The notes under the pieces are model-generated. The model did no database searches and was not told the origin of the DNA. It was given only the letters and a program-made list of their open reading frames with translations. Position numbers and translations under genes: made by a program. Below, piece after piece: positions 7,127 through 15,265 of a stretch of 36,294 nucleotides of DNA (within the stretch, counting starts at the first letter, position 1; each line of letters begins with the position of its first letter). The DNA lies in contig DLGP01000092.1 of assembly GCA_002482765.1 (NCBI GenBank), positions 29,052-65,345 of the forward strand. Direction: 5' to 3'. This stretch comes from Alphaproteobacteria bacterium UBA7691. GTDB lineage: Bacteria > Pseudomonadota > Alphaproteobacteria > Ferrovibrionales > Ferrovibrionaceae.

Positions 7127-8284
7127 TCATGCCTGCCGCAACATGGTCGGGCCACCATCGGATGCTGCTTGCGGCAATTCATCCCGCAACAGCGCCAGCA
7201 CCGCCGGTGCGGTCACGTCGTTGCGCTGCACGGCATGGCCCAGGGCCTCGGCCAGGATGAATACCAGCTTGCCATCCTGCACCTTCTTGTCCTGCTGCAT
7301 GTGATGCAGCAGGGTTTCGGCGCTGAAGCCAGAGGCGCCATCCACATCGGCCAGGCCGGCCGGCAGGCCGCTCTGGCGCAGATGCGCCTGCACACGCGGC
7401 GCCAAAGCCGCATCGCACAGGCCAAGCCGGCCGGAAAGCTGGAATGCCAGCACCATGCCCACGGCCACGCCCTCGCCATGCAGCAGGCGGGCGGAATAGC
7501 CGGTTTCAGCTTCCAGCGCATGGCCAAAGGTGTGACCTAGATTAAGCAGCGCGCGTTCGCCTTCCTCGCGTTCATCGGCCGCCACGATCCGCGCCTTGTG
7601 GGCGCAGCAGCGTGCCACGGCTTCGGCGCGCAAGGCCTTGTCGCCGGCCAGCAGGGCAGCACCATTGGTTTCCAGCCAGGCATAAAAACCAGCATCGCCG
7701 AGCAGGCCGTATTTCACCACTTCGGCATAGCCGGCACGCAATTCACGCAGCGGCAGCGTGTCCAGCGCATCAATATCGGCCAGCACCAGACGGGGCTGAT
7801 GGAAGGCGCCGATCAGGTTTTTGCCATAGGGCGAATTGATCGCGGTTTTGCCACCCACGCTGCTATCCACCTGGGCCAGCAGGCTGGTGGGAATCTGGAT
7901 AAAATCCACGCCACGGCGCAGGATCGAGCAGGCAAAGCCAACCAGATCGCCGATCACGCCGCCGCCCAGCGCAATGACATGATCGCGGCGTTCCACCTTA
8001 TGCGCCAGCAGCGCATCACAAACCCGCTCCAGCCCGGCAAAACTTTTCTGCCCCTCGCCCGGCGCCAGGATCACCGTTTCATGGCGGATTCCGGCGCCAT
8101 CCAGCGCCGCCTGCAACGGCGCCAGGCGGTGCCGCGCCACATTCTCGTCGGTCACGATCACGGTGAAAGGCCGACGCAGGATCGGCGCGATCAACTGGCC
8201 GGCATTGGCGATCAGCCCGGCGCCGACATGGATGTCGTAGCCACGCTGGCCAAGTTCAACGCGAATGCGATGCGGTTGGCTCAT
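7127..8284 (-). CDS. aroB: 3-dehydroquinate synthase
   Basis: A 385-residue NAD+- and metal-dependent enzyme that converts DAHP to 3-dehydroquinate, the second step of the shikimate pathway, in the cytosol. The nucleotide-binding segment ALGGGVIGDLVGF (about 105-117) and the substrate segment SSVGGKTAIN (about 141-150) are intact. Candidate metal ligands are E188 (YAEVVKYG), H251 (NLGHTFGH) and H269 (LLHGE). The start was moved to ATG 8284 (MSQPHR); sequence further upstream belongs to aroK. The stop of aroK is four bases upstream, so aroK-aroB are translated together, the usual alphaproteobacterial arrangement. The length is close to that of the family. Confidence 0.97.
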   Translation of the reverse strand: MSQPHRIRVELGQRGYDIHVGAGLIANAGQLIAPILRRPFTVIVTDENVARHRLAPLQAALDGAGIRHETVILAPGEGQKSFAGLERVCDALLAHKVERRDHVIALGGGVIGDLVGFACSILRRGVDFIQIPTSLLAQVDSSVGGKTAINSPYGKNLIGAFHQPRLVLADIDALDTLPLRELRAGYAEVVKYGLLGDAGFYAWLETNGAALLAGDKALRAEAVARCCAHKARIVAADEREEGERALLNLGHTFGHALEAETGYSARLLHGEGVAVGMVLAFQLSGRLGLCDAALAPRVQAHLRQSGLPAGLADVDGASGFSAETLLHHMQQDKKVQDGKLVFILAEALGHAVQRNDVTAPAVLALLRDELPQAASDGGPTMLRQA

Positions 8285-8288
8285 GGTC

Positions 8289-8891
8289 TCAATCCCCGTC
8301 GGTTTCGGCCACGGCCTTGGCGTTATAGCCCGGCGGCAATTCAGCGATGATACGTTCCACCACACCTTCATGCGGCCCATCGCCGGTCAGCACGGTCAGG
8401 TCAGATTCGGCATAAACCGGATAACGCTGCTCCATCAGCCGCGCCAGCACACTGCGCGGATCGCCCTGCTGCAACAGCGGCCGGTTGCCGCGCCGGGCGC
8501 AGCGTTTCACCAGCACATCCAGTTCGGCCTTGAGCCAGATCGACAGACCACGCTCACGGATGCGGGCGCGGGTTTCATCATTCATGAAGGCGCCGCCGCC
8601 GGTGGCCAGCACGATCGGCGATTGTTCCAGCAGCCGGGCAATGACGCGGCGCTCGCCATCGCGGAATGCGGCTTCGCCATGTTCGGCAAAAATATCCGGG
8701 ATGCTGGCGCCGGCTGCCTTCTCTATTTCGGCATCGGCGTCAAAAAACGGCAGGCCAAGCCGCATCGCCAGGCGCTTGCCGACCGAACTCTTGCCGGCGC
8801 CCATCAGGCCAACCAGCACCAGGCTGCGCAGCGGCACATTTTCTGCCAGGGCAGCCGGCTCTGGCGTACTGGGTAATTCGGTTGTTTGCAC
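8289..8891 (-). CDS. aroK: Shikimate kinase
   Basis: A 200-residue P-loop kinase that phosphorylates shikimate at the 3-hydroxyl, the fifth shikimate-pathway step. Walker A is GLMGAGKS (28-35). The shikimate-binding DADAEIEK and FRDGERR segments and the GGGAFM loop follow in the expected order, and NRPLL marks the lid. A ~20-residue N-terminal extension precedes the core, as in many alphaproteobacteria. The start is GTG at 8891, supported by GAGGA four to five bases upstream. It heads the minus-strand aroK-aroB-corC-like-AEC gene run, whose promoter probably lies in the divergent gap 8892-9023. Confidence 0.96.
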   Translation of the reverse strand: MQTTELPSTPEPAALAENVPLRSLVLVGLMGAGKSSVGKRLAMRLGLPFFDADAEIEKAAGASIPDIFAEHGEAAFRDGERRVIARLLEQSPIVLATGGGAFMNDETRARIRERGLSIWLKAELDVLVKRCARRGNRPLLQQGDPRSVLARLMEQRYPVYAESDLTVLTGDGPHEGVVERIIAELPPGYNAKAVAETDGD

Positions 8892-8940
8892 ACGATCCTC
8901 GTTGCTTGGCCCTGGAACGGGCCTTGGCTTGCCGGGCCGA

Positions 8941-8969
8941 TTGCTAGGCCCGGGCCGGAACGGTAGAAT
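8941..8969 (+). promoter_or_regulatory. Candidate sigma-70-type promoter for the small ORF/secreted protein/xerD run
   Basis: TTGCTA (8941-8946), a 17-base spacer, and TAGAAT (8964-8969) give 4/6 and 5/6 matches to the -35 and -10 consensus. It would start transcription about 50 bases before the small membrane protein ORF at 9024. The spacer contains the palindrome GGCCCGGGCC. Based on consensus matching only. Confidence 0.4.
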
Positions 8970-8992
8970 ACTTGAACCGTTCGTTAATTCAA
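8965..8992 (-). promoter_or_regulatory. Candidate promoter for aroK-aroB
   Basis: On the minus strand TTGAAT (8987-8992), a 16-base spacer and TATTCT (8965-8970) match the -35/-10 consensus at about 4-5/6 and 4/6. Its -10 overlaps the -10 of the plus-strand candidate on the other strand, so the two divergent units could compete for polymerase. An inverted repeat GAACGG/CCGTTC flanks this area. Consensus matching only. Confidence 0.33.
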
Positions 8993-9023
8993 ACGCGGGC
9001 GGATTTTGCTGTTTGAGGTTGCC

Positions 9024-9164
9024 ATGAGTCGCCTGCTGCTGATTTTCCTTGCCGTTCTGGTGCTGATTGTTGCCGGTGGCGGCATTTTCCTTGCCACCTG
9101 GGACATTCCGGCGCCAACAGCGCGGGTTGAGAAAACCATTCCAAACGACCGATTGGGGAAATAA
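9024..9164 (+). CDS. Small single-pass membrane protein (46 aa)
   Basis: A 46-codon ORF from ATG 9024 with GAGG eight bases upstream. It begins MSRLLLIFLAVLVL and has one long hydrophobic segment (about residues 4-25), followed by a polar tail with TWDIPAPTARVEK and a basic end. From memory, a similar small ORF with the W-D-I-P-A-P motif precedes the secreted protein and xerD in other alphaproteobacteria, which supports it being real; this is recall, not a search. The tail is probably periplasmic. It ends two bases before the next start, so it is translationally linked to it. No function is known to me. Confidence 0.75.
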   Translation: MSRLLLIFLAVLVLIVAGGGIFLATWDIPAPTARVEKTIPNDRLGK

Positions 9165-9166
9165 TC

Positions 9167-11005
9167 ATGCGCAGGCTGTCCGTTTCCCGCCCGGTACGGG
9201 GCTTGCCCGGCCTGGCGCTCCTGGCCAGCCTTGCCCTGATCGCGGCCCCCATCCAAGCCCAGCCGGTGCGGCTGACGCCGGCACCCTCGGCCACGCCAGC
9301 GCCGGACGAGACCCCGGCCCCTGGCCCGGGCCAGGTCAATACAGCCCCGGCCCCCACACCGGCCCCGGCTGCTGCTGCCGAGACGAAACCGGCCGAGACG
9401 CCGGGCCCTAGCAGTGGTAGTGGCGGTGGTGGCGTGCAGATCGAGGCGCTGAAGGCGCCCGATCCATCCAGTGCCGGCCTGCTGGCGGAAGACAATGGCG
9501 GCCTTGGGCCGCGCATGTGGGGCAATACCAGCCGGGCACAGGCCGAGCGTGTCATCACCCTGCTGCCGGCCCCGGTGGCTTCGCCCGGCCTGCGCCAGTT
9601 GCAGCGCCGGCTGCTGCTCAGCATCGCCGAAGCGCCCGGCGGCGGCCAGGCCGCGCCGAGCCTGCTCGGCCTGCGCGTGGAACAGCTTTATCGTCTGGGC
9701 GCCGGCACCGAGGCCGCACAATTGGGCATGCCGCGCCCGGCCATGCTGCGCGATGCGGTATTCACCCGCCTGCCGATTGATCAGGCGCTGCTCAGGCACG
9801 ATATCAACACCGCCTGTAGCCTGGGCGCACAGGCCTTGCGCGAGGATGCCGCCGCACCCGCCTGGCTGCGGCTGGCGGTGTTGTGCCGCTACAAGGCCGG
9901 CGATATTTCCGGTGGCGACCTGGCGCTGAGCCTGTGGCGCGACCAAGGCGGCGAGGATCGTGGTTTTCAGGTTCTGGCTGCTGCCTTGCGCGGCGACGAC
10001 CGCGCCAAGGTGGAAAGCCTGGGCCATGATGCCCTGGCTGTGACCATGCTGCGCGAGGCCAAGCGGCCGCTGCCGCAGGGCAGCCTGGATGTGGCGCCGG
10101 CAGCCCTGCTGCCGGCCATTGCCGAACTGCCTGATCTGGAACCCGACACCCGATTGCAGGCCCTGGAACGCGGCGTGGCTTTGGGCGCGGTGCCGCTGGC
10201 GCGGCTGATTTCGGCATACAGCCAGTTGGAAATCAGCGAAGCACAGCGCGCCGATATCGCCGCCGGCAAGATCAAGGGCGCCCGCGCCGCCGCCTATCTG
10301 TTCAAGCAGGCACGCGAACTGACCCTGGGGCCGGCCCGGGCCGAAGCCCTGAAGCGCGCCTATGAACTGGCCGTGGCACGCGGCACCCTGTTTGTGACCG
10401 CCGCCGCCTTGCGCGACAGCCTGCGTGACCTGCCGGCCGGGCCGGAAAGCCAGGAAGCCGCACCCGCTGTGATCCGCCTGGCCCTGGCAGCCGGCGAAAC
10501 CGGCACGGCGCGGCTGTGGCGCAACACCCTGCTGAGCCAGGGCGATGCCGCCGCACAGGCCGGCATGGCCCGCATCTGGCCCCTGTTGCTGCTGGCCGAA
10601 ACACCCGCCAGCACCTGGCCGGCACAACAATATGAAGCCTGGAGCGCCGCTTTGGGCGACCTGCCGGCGCCACGCCGGGCGGCTTTGCAAGCCCTGGTGC
10701 TGATCCTGGCCGAAGCCAGCGGCGTGGCCGTGCCGGCGGAAACCTGGCAGGCTTTGGCGCAACCCGGCCTGGATTCTGCCGGCAACGCCCCGCCGGTGGC
10801 CTATTGGCGCAATCTGCTGCGCGCGACCGAAAGCGGCAGCCGCGCCGAAACCGTGGCCCTGGCGCTGGTGCTGCTGGGCGGCGACGGCATGGCCAAGGCC
10901 GATCCGGCCAGCCTGGCCACCGCCTTTGGTGCGCTCAAGCGGGTGCGCCTGGAAACCGAAGTGCGCGCCCTGGCGCTGGAAGCGGCCTTGGCCCGCGGCC
11001 TCTGA
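9167..11005 (+). CDS. Secreted, alpha-helical protein of unknown function
   Basis: A 612-residue protein with a clear Sec signal peptide (basic start, hydrophobic LLASLALIAAPIQA, probable cleavage after residue 31). A Pro/Ala-rich linker (about 33-80), a short Gly/Ser stretch and a long Ala/Leu-rich helical region follow to the end. The helical part has the look of an alpha-solenoid (TPR/Sel1-like), but no repeat consensus can be aligned by eye. There are no catalytic motifs. It sits between the 46-aa membrane protein (two-base gap) and xerD, whose start follows two bases after the stop. The three are probably one transcript. A periplasmic scaffold role would be a guess. Confidence 0.82.
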   Translation: MRRLSVSRPVRGLPGLALLASLALIAAPIQAQPVRLTPAPSATPAPDETPAPGPGQVNTAPAPTPAPAAAAETKPAETPGPSSGSGGGGVQIEALKAPDPSSAGLLAEDNGGLGPRMWGNTSRAQAERVITLLPAPVASPGLRQLQRRLLLSIAEAPGGGQAAPSLLGLRVEQLYRLGAGTEAAQLGMPRPAMLRDAVFTRLPIDQALLRHDINTACSLGAQALREDAAAPAWLRLAVLCRYKAGDISGGDLALSLWRDQGGEDRGFQVLAAALRGDDRAKVESLGHDALAVTMLREAKRPLPQGSLDVAPAALLPAIAELPDLEPDTRLQALERGVALGAVPLARLISAYSQLEISEAQRADIAAGKIKGARAAAYLFKQARELTLGPARAEALKRAYELAVARGTLFVTAAALRDSLRDLPAGPESQEAAPAVIRLALAAGETGTARLWRNTLLSQGDAAAQAGMARIWPLLLLAETPASTWPAQQYEAWSAALGDLPAPRRAALQALVLILAEASGVAVPAETWQALAQPGLDSAGNAPPVAYWRNLLRATESGSRAETVALALVLLGGDGMAKADPASLATAFGALKRVRLETEVRALALEAALARGL

Positions 11006-11007
11006 TC

Positions 11008-11946
11008 TTGCGCGGCCAGCGCCATATCGAGAGTTTCCTGGAAATGCTGGGCGCCGAACGCGGCCTGGCCCGGAATTCGCTTGAAGCCTATGGCAACGAT
11101 CTGGCCGATTTCAGCGGCTTCCTGATCGCGCAGAATGAAAACCCGGAGCAGGTTGGCGCCACGGCCCTGCGCCGGTATGTGCAGGGCCTGAGTGATGCCG
11201 GGCTGAAACCCGCCACCATGGCGCGGCGGCTTTCGGCGCTGCGGCAATTCTTCCGTTTCCTGGCCAGCGAAGGCATCCGGGCCGACGATCCTTCGGCCTT
11301 GCTGGATGCGCCCAAGCGTGGCCGGCCGCTGCCCAAGCTGCTGAGCGAGGCCGAGGTGGATCGGCTGCTGGCCGAGGCGCGGCGGCTGCGCGACGATCCG
11401 GCCGAAAGCGCCCGGCTGACCGCCTTGCTGGAAATCCTCTATGCCACTGGCCTGCGGGTGAGCGAATTGGTGGGCTTGCGCTTCCCGCCCTTTGGCGACG
11501 ATCCACGTTTCCTGCTGGTGCGCGGCAAGGGCAACAAGGAACGGCTGGTGCCGCTGAGTGCGCCGGCCCGCAGCGCCTTGCTGGATTACGCCAAGGACTG
11601 GCGCGGCGAATTCATAGCCGCCAGGCAGGCATCGCCCTGGCTGTTCCCGTCTCGCGGCGAAAGCGGCCATCTGACCCGGCAGCGTTTTGGCCAATTGCTG
11701 AAAGACCTTGCTGTTGCAGCCAAGATCGATCCGGCCAAGGTGTCGCCGCATGTTTTGCGCCATGCCTTTGCCAGCCATTTGCTGGCACATGGCGCCGATC
11801 TGCGCGCCGTGCAGAAGATGCTGGGCCATGCCGATATCAGCACCACGCAGATCTACACCCATGTGCTGGAAGCGCGGAAACAGGCCCTGGTGCAGGCGCA
11901 TCACCCGCTCGCCCGGGGCAGAAGCCCGGCCGGGGCCAAAGAGTAG
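11008..11946 (+). CDS. xerD: Tyrosine recombinase XerD
   Basis: A 312-residue site-specific recombinase that, with XerC, resolves chromosome dimers at dif near the divisome. All catalytic residues are present: R150 (ATGLRVSEL), K174 (RGKGNK), H248 and R251 (PHVLRH), H274 (LGHADIS) and the nucleophile Y283 (QIYTHV). The N-terminal SAM-like DNA-binding domain covers about 1-95. The start appears to be TTG at 11008 (protein begins L/M-RGQRHIESFLEML), because upstream in-frame sequence is only the out-of-frame end of the preceding gene. The neighbourhood (aroK, small ORF, secreted protein) is the usual one for alphaproteobacterial xerD, so this is the housekeeping enzyme, not an integrase of an element. 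Confidence 0.95.
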   Translation: MRGQRHIESFLEMLGAERGLARNSLEAYGNDLADFSGFLIAQNENPEQVGATALRRYVQGLSDAGLKPATMARRLSALRQFFRFLASEGIRADDPSALLDAPKRGRPLPKLLSEAEVDRLLAEARRLRDDPAESARLTALLEILYATGLRVSELVGLRFPPFGDDPRFLLVRGKGNKERLVPLSAPARSALLDYAKDWRGEFIAARQASPWLFPSRGESGHLTRQRFGQLLKDLAVAAKIDPAKVSPHVLRHAFASHLLAHGADLRAVQKMLGHADISTTQIYTHVLEARKQALVQAHHPLARGRSPAGAKE

Positions 11947-12011
11947 CTCTTGCCAAGCCCCCGCCGGTTCGTTAGCAGTTGCAACACACCAGCAGGGAGA
12001 AAAAGCGCGCC

Positions 12012-12989
12012 ATGAGCTTCAAAACCGTCACCCAAACCACGCCCCGGCTCAACCGCTGCGAATTGGCGGTGCCTGGCTCCAGCGTCAAACTATTTGAAAA
12101 AGCAGCAAAATCCGCTGCCGATGTGGTGTTCCTGGACCTTGAGGACGCGGTGGCGCCCGACGACAAGCCGCAGGCGCGAAAGAATATTGTGCAGGCGCTG
12201 CATGATATTGACTGGGGCAACAAGGCCCTCAGCGTGCGGATCAACGGCCTGGATACGCATTACATGTATCGCGACGTGGTGGATGTGGTGGAGCAGGCCG
12301 GCGACAAGCTGCACCTGATCATGGTGCCCAAGGTGGGCACCGCCGCCGATATCTACGCGGTGGACATGCTGCTGACCCAGATTGAGACCGCGAAGGGCTT
12401 CAAGCGCCGCATCGGCATCGAGGCGATCATCGAAACCGCTTTGGGCATGCAGAATATCAACGAGATTGCCGCCGCCAGCCCGCGCCTGGAAAGCCTGCAT
12501 TTCGGCGTGGCGGATTATGCCGCCAGCACCCGCGCCCGCACCACCTCCATCGGCGGCCCGAACGCGTTGTATGGTGTGCTGACCGACAAGGACGGCGACA
12601 AGCCGCGCGACTATTTCTGGGGCGATATGTGGCATTACGCCATCAGCCGCATGGTGGTGGCGGCCCGCGCCAACGGCATCCGCCCGATTGATGGCCCGTT
12701 CGGTGATTTCTCCGATGCGGAAGGCTACCGGGCGCAGGCCAACCGCGCCGCCATTCTTGGCTGTGAAGGCAAATGGGCGATCCATCCGAGCCAGATTCCG
12801 CTGGCCAACGAGGTTTACACCCCGCCGGAAGCGGAAGTGGCCAAGGCGCGGCGTATTCTGGAAGCCATGGCCAAGGCGCAGGCCGATGGCCTGGGCGCGG
12901 TGGCGCTGGATGGCAAGCTGATCGACATCGCGTCGATCCGCCAGGCCGAAGCGCTGGTGCAGCAATACGAGCTGATCAAGCGCGGCTGA
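12012..12989 (+). CDS. mcl: L-malyl-CoA/beta-methylmalyl-CoA lyase
   Basis: A 325-residue enzyme of the HpcH/HpaI/citrate-lyase beta-type TIM-barrel family. It begins RLNRCELAVPGS, the typical entry of malyl-CoA lyases, and carries FLDLEDAVAPDDK, RINGLDT, GIEAIIETALG and FGVADYAAS, which contain the Arg, Glu and Asp that bind CoA substrate and Mg2+. It reversibly cleaves (S)-malyl-CoA and beta-methylmalyl-CoA to glyoxylate plus an acyl-CoA, and acts in the ethylmalonyl-CoA pathway or serine cycle. Size (about 318-325) fits. The start ATG at 12012 has AGGGAGA upstream. It stands alone after xerD with a 65-bp gap and ends three bases from the convergent WecA-like gene. Confidence 0.93.
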   Translation: MSFKTVTQTTPRLNRCELAVPGSSVKLFEKAAKSAADVVFLDLEDAVAPDDKPQARKNIVQALHDIDWGNKALSVRINGLDTHYMYRDVVDVVEQAGDKLHLIMVPKVGTAADIYAVDMLLTQIETAKGFKRRIGIEAIIETALGMQNINEIAAASPRLESLHFGVADYAASTRARTTSIGGPNALYGVLTDKDGDKPRDYFWGDMWHYAISRMVVAARANGIRPIDGPFGDFSDAEGYRAQANRAAILGCEGKWAIHPSQIPLANEVYTPPEAEVAKARRILEAMAKAQADGLGAVALDGKLIDIASIRQAEALVQQYELIKRG

Positions 12990-12992
12990 TTT

Positions 12993-14012
12993 TCACTCCC
13001 TGAAGTGCCGGCACAGCGCCAGCACCAGTACCAGACCAAGCAGCAGGGCCGCGATCTCCGACCAGGGGCGCGGCCCTGATTGTGCCAGCAGGGCCAGGCC
13101 GATCAGCGCCACATTCAGCAGCGCGATCTTGCCGGCCACCGGGGCATGGGCACCGGCCTTGCGCGCGCCCTGCTGATAAAAATGCTGGCGATGCGCCTGC
13201 CAGATACGTTCGCGCTTCAGGGCGCGGCGCAGCAATGTGATGGTGGCATCGAACCAATAATACAGCGGCAGGATCAAAGCCGCCGCCCACAGGCCGCTGA
13301 GCGCTGCCTGCAACAGCAGGCCACCGAGCAGGAAGCCCACCGGCACCGAGCCGACATCGCCCATAAAAACCTGCGCCTGGCCCCAATTGTAGCGCAGGAA
13401 ACCCAAGCCGGCGCCGGCCACGATCAGCGCCAGCCCGGCCGGTGCGGCGCCGAACCCGGCCAAAGCGGCGCAGGCCGCCAGCCCCAGCCCGATGCCGGCC
13501 ATCTCAACGCCGGTGATGCCGTTGATGCCATCCATGAAATTGAACAGGTTGACGAACCACAGCCAGGCCAGGAAACACAGCAGCCGTTCCAGCCATAAGG
13601 GCAGCCAATCGGCCAGCATGCCGCTGGCAATGCGCGCCTCGGGCGGCAATTGCCCCAGCACCAGAACCACCGCCAAAGCCTGCGCGCCCATACGCAGGCT
13701 GATCGGCAGGCCACCCAGCCGGTCGTCAAACCAGAATAGCAGCGCCAGCACCAGGAAACCCACCAGCAGCAGGCCATTGGCCAGTTGTTCGGTCAATGTC
13801 ACCCAGGGCAGACCCAGCGCCAGCACCATCGCCACCACGGCGATGCCGCCGCCGCGCGGCGTGGGCTGGGTGTGGCTGGACCGCGCATTGGGCAGGTCCA
13901 GCACGGCGCGGGTTTTCAGCCACACTATCAGCGGCAGCAGCAGCAAAGCCGTGCCGATGCCGGCCAGAGCCGCAAAGCAGAGCGCCAAAGGCCAAGTCAG
14001 GGACCCGGTCAT
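12993..14012 (-). CDS. Undecaprenyl-phosphate sugar-1-phosphate transferase (MraY/WecA family)
   Basis: A 339-residue integral membrane protein with about ten hydrophobic segments. Family motifs are in order: PTPRGGG (50-56), WFDDR with the catalytic Asp pair 96-97, NLFNFMDGINGI (155-166), FMGDVGS (216-222) and the cytoplasmic HRQHFYQ (274-280). It would transfer a HexNAc-1-phosphate or related sugar from its UDP form to undecaprenyl phosphate, initiating a lipid-linked surface glycan. Similarity is closer to WbpL/WecA-type initiators than to MraY, judged by the HxxHFYQ loop. It overlaps the upstream GT4 by 4 bp (ATGA). The sugar specificity cannot be read from the sequence. Confidence 0.9.
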   Translation of the reverse strand: MTGSLTWPLALCFAALAGIGTALLLLPLIVWLKTRAVLDLPNARSSHTQPTPRGGGIAVVAMVLALGLPWVTLTEQLANGLLLVGFLVLALLFWFDDRLGGLPISLRMGAQALAVVLVLGQLPPEARIASGMLADWLPLWLERLLCFLAWLWFVNLFNFMDGINGITGVEMAGIGLGLAACAALAGFGAAPAGLALIVAGAGLGFLRYNWGQAQVFMGDVGSVPVGFLLGGLLLQAALSGLWAAALILPLYYWFDATITLLRRALKRERIWQAHRQHFYQQGARKAGAHAPVAGKIALLNVALIGLALLAQSGPRPWSEIAALLLGLVLVLALCRHFRE

Positions 14013-15166
14013 ACCTGCTCTCCCAGCGGCTGCAACACGGCGTCATAAGCCTTGAGGCTTTCCGAGACAAAATGTTCCACCGAGAATTCCGCCTCGGCGA
14101 TGGCACGGCCACGCCGGCCCAGGGCACGGCGCAAATCAGCATCCAGGATCAGCCGCCGCATTGCCGCCGCTGTGGCCGCAGCATCCTGCACCGGCACCAG
14201 CAGGCCATTCTGCTCATGCCGCACCACTTCGCGGCAGCCCGGCACATCGGCGGTGATGATGGCGCGCTGGGTTGCCGCCGCTTCGATCAGGCCGCGCGGC
14301 AGGCCCTCGCGGTAACTTGGCATCACGATCAGATCGGCCTGCGCCAATGTTGCCGCCATATCGGTGCTGAAACCCCAATATTCCATCAGGCCGCTATCCA
14401 CCCATTGCTTGAGCCTGGCTTCGCCAATATCGGTGGGATTATCCGGATCGCGCCGGCCCACCAGCACAAAACGCGCCGCCACGCCTTCGGCGCGCAATTC
14501 TGTGGCGGCAGCGGCAAATTCATTCACACCCTTGTCGCCCAGCAGGCGGGCGGGAAACATCACCACAGGCGGCGCCTGGACATGCTCGCTTGGCTCCGGC
14601 CGCGCCGGAAAGGCCGCCATATCAACACCGCAGCCCTTGATCATGCACCAACGCCCGGGCAACACCATTGCATTGGCCTGGAACAGCGCCAGATCGTCCG
14701 GGTTCTGGAAAATCGCCCGGCCATTCGGATGGCCGAGCGCAAAACGATACAGCCGGCGGATCACGGCACGCAGCAGCCGGGCCTTAAAATCCTGGCGGAT
14801 GAACACAAAACCCAGGCCGGTGATGGCATGCACCGCCGCCTTCACCCTGGCCAGCCGACTGGCCATGCCGCCCCAGATCACCGGCTTCATCGACACATGA
14901 TGCACCAGCATCGGCCGCAGCCGGCGCAGCAATGCCAGCAAAGCCAGCATCAGGCGGAATTCCGCCAGCGGGTTCTGGCCGCCACGGGCCAGCGGGATCG
15001 GATGCAGGATAAAGCCCTCGGCCTGCAACCGGGCCGCCATATCGGCATCGGGCGGCGCTGCCACATGCACTTCCCAGCCGCGCGCCAGCATGGCGCGGCC
15101 CACCGGCAGGCGGTGGGTGGCAAAAAACAATGCCTCATGGACAATGATCAGCAGGCGACGGGCCAT
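14009..15166 (-). CDS. Glycosyltransferase family 4
   Basis: A 385-residue GT-B glycosyltransferase. The N-terminal acceptor domain starts LLIIVHEALFFATHR and contains HHVSMKPVIWGG. The C-terminal donor domain has PARLLGDKGVNEF and the E-x7-E motif (E287 and E295 in REGLPRGLIEAA). The overall look resembles bacterial second-step transferases such as PglA-like enzymes that add GalNAc or a related sugar to an undecaprenyl-PP sugar. Being translationally coupled to the initiating transferase downstream supports a second-step role, but the donor is inference. Divergently oriented from the UDP-sugar dehydrogenase gene, with a 99-bp gap that contains a perfect TTGACA (15205-15210) without a good -10. 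Confidence 0.9.
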   Translation of the reverse strand: MARRLLIIVHEALFFATHRLPVGRAMLARGWEVHVAAPPDADMAARLQAEGFILHPIPLARGGQNPLAEFRLMLALLALLRRLRPMLVHHVSMKPVIWGGMASRLARVKAAVHAITGLGFVFIRQDFKARLLRAVIRRLYRFALGHPNGRAIFQNPDDLALFQANAMVLPGRWCMIKGCGVDMAAFPARPEPSEHVQAPPVVMFPARLLGDKGVNEFAAAATELRAEGVAARFVLVGRRDPDNPTDIGEARLKQWVDSGLMEYWGFSTDMAATLAQADLIVMPSYREGLPRGLIEAAATQRAIITADVPGCREVVRHEQNGLLVPVQDAAATAAAMRRLILDADLRRALGRRGRAIAEAEFSVEHFVSESLKAYDAVLQPLGEQV

Positions 15167-15265
15167 GACCGGCTGTACCCTGCCCCTCCGGGCGGGTCAA
15201 GAGATTGACACCCCGCAGGCGGCGGGCTACCCCTGCTGCCGGTTCCCCCCAGCCTGGAATTCGCC

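Noticed and set aside
8984..10762. Long minus-strand ORF (592 aa) opposite the secreted protein gene
   Set aside because: Gln/Gly/Ala-rich shadow of a real plus-strand gene with a signal peptide and coupling to its neighbours.
11008..11946. XerD as the integrase of a mobile element bringing in the glycan locus
   Set aside because: The neighbourhood (aroK, small ORF, secreted protein) is that of the housekeeping gene, and no attachment-site repeats or tRNA were seen.
13796..15208. Plus-strand ORF of 470 aa opposite the GT4
   Set aside because: His/Gln/Ala-rich shadow of the GT4 and sugar-phosphate transferase genes.
15205..15233. Promoter for tviB (TTGACA then TACCCC with 17-base spacing)
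   Set aside because: The -35 is perfect but the -10 matches at only two positions, so it is not listed as a feature.
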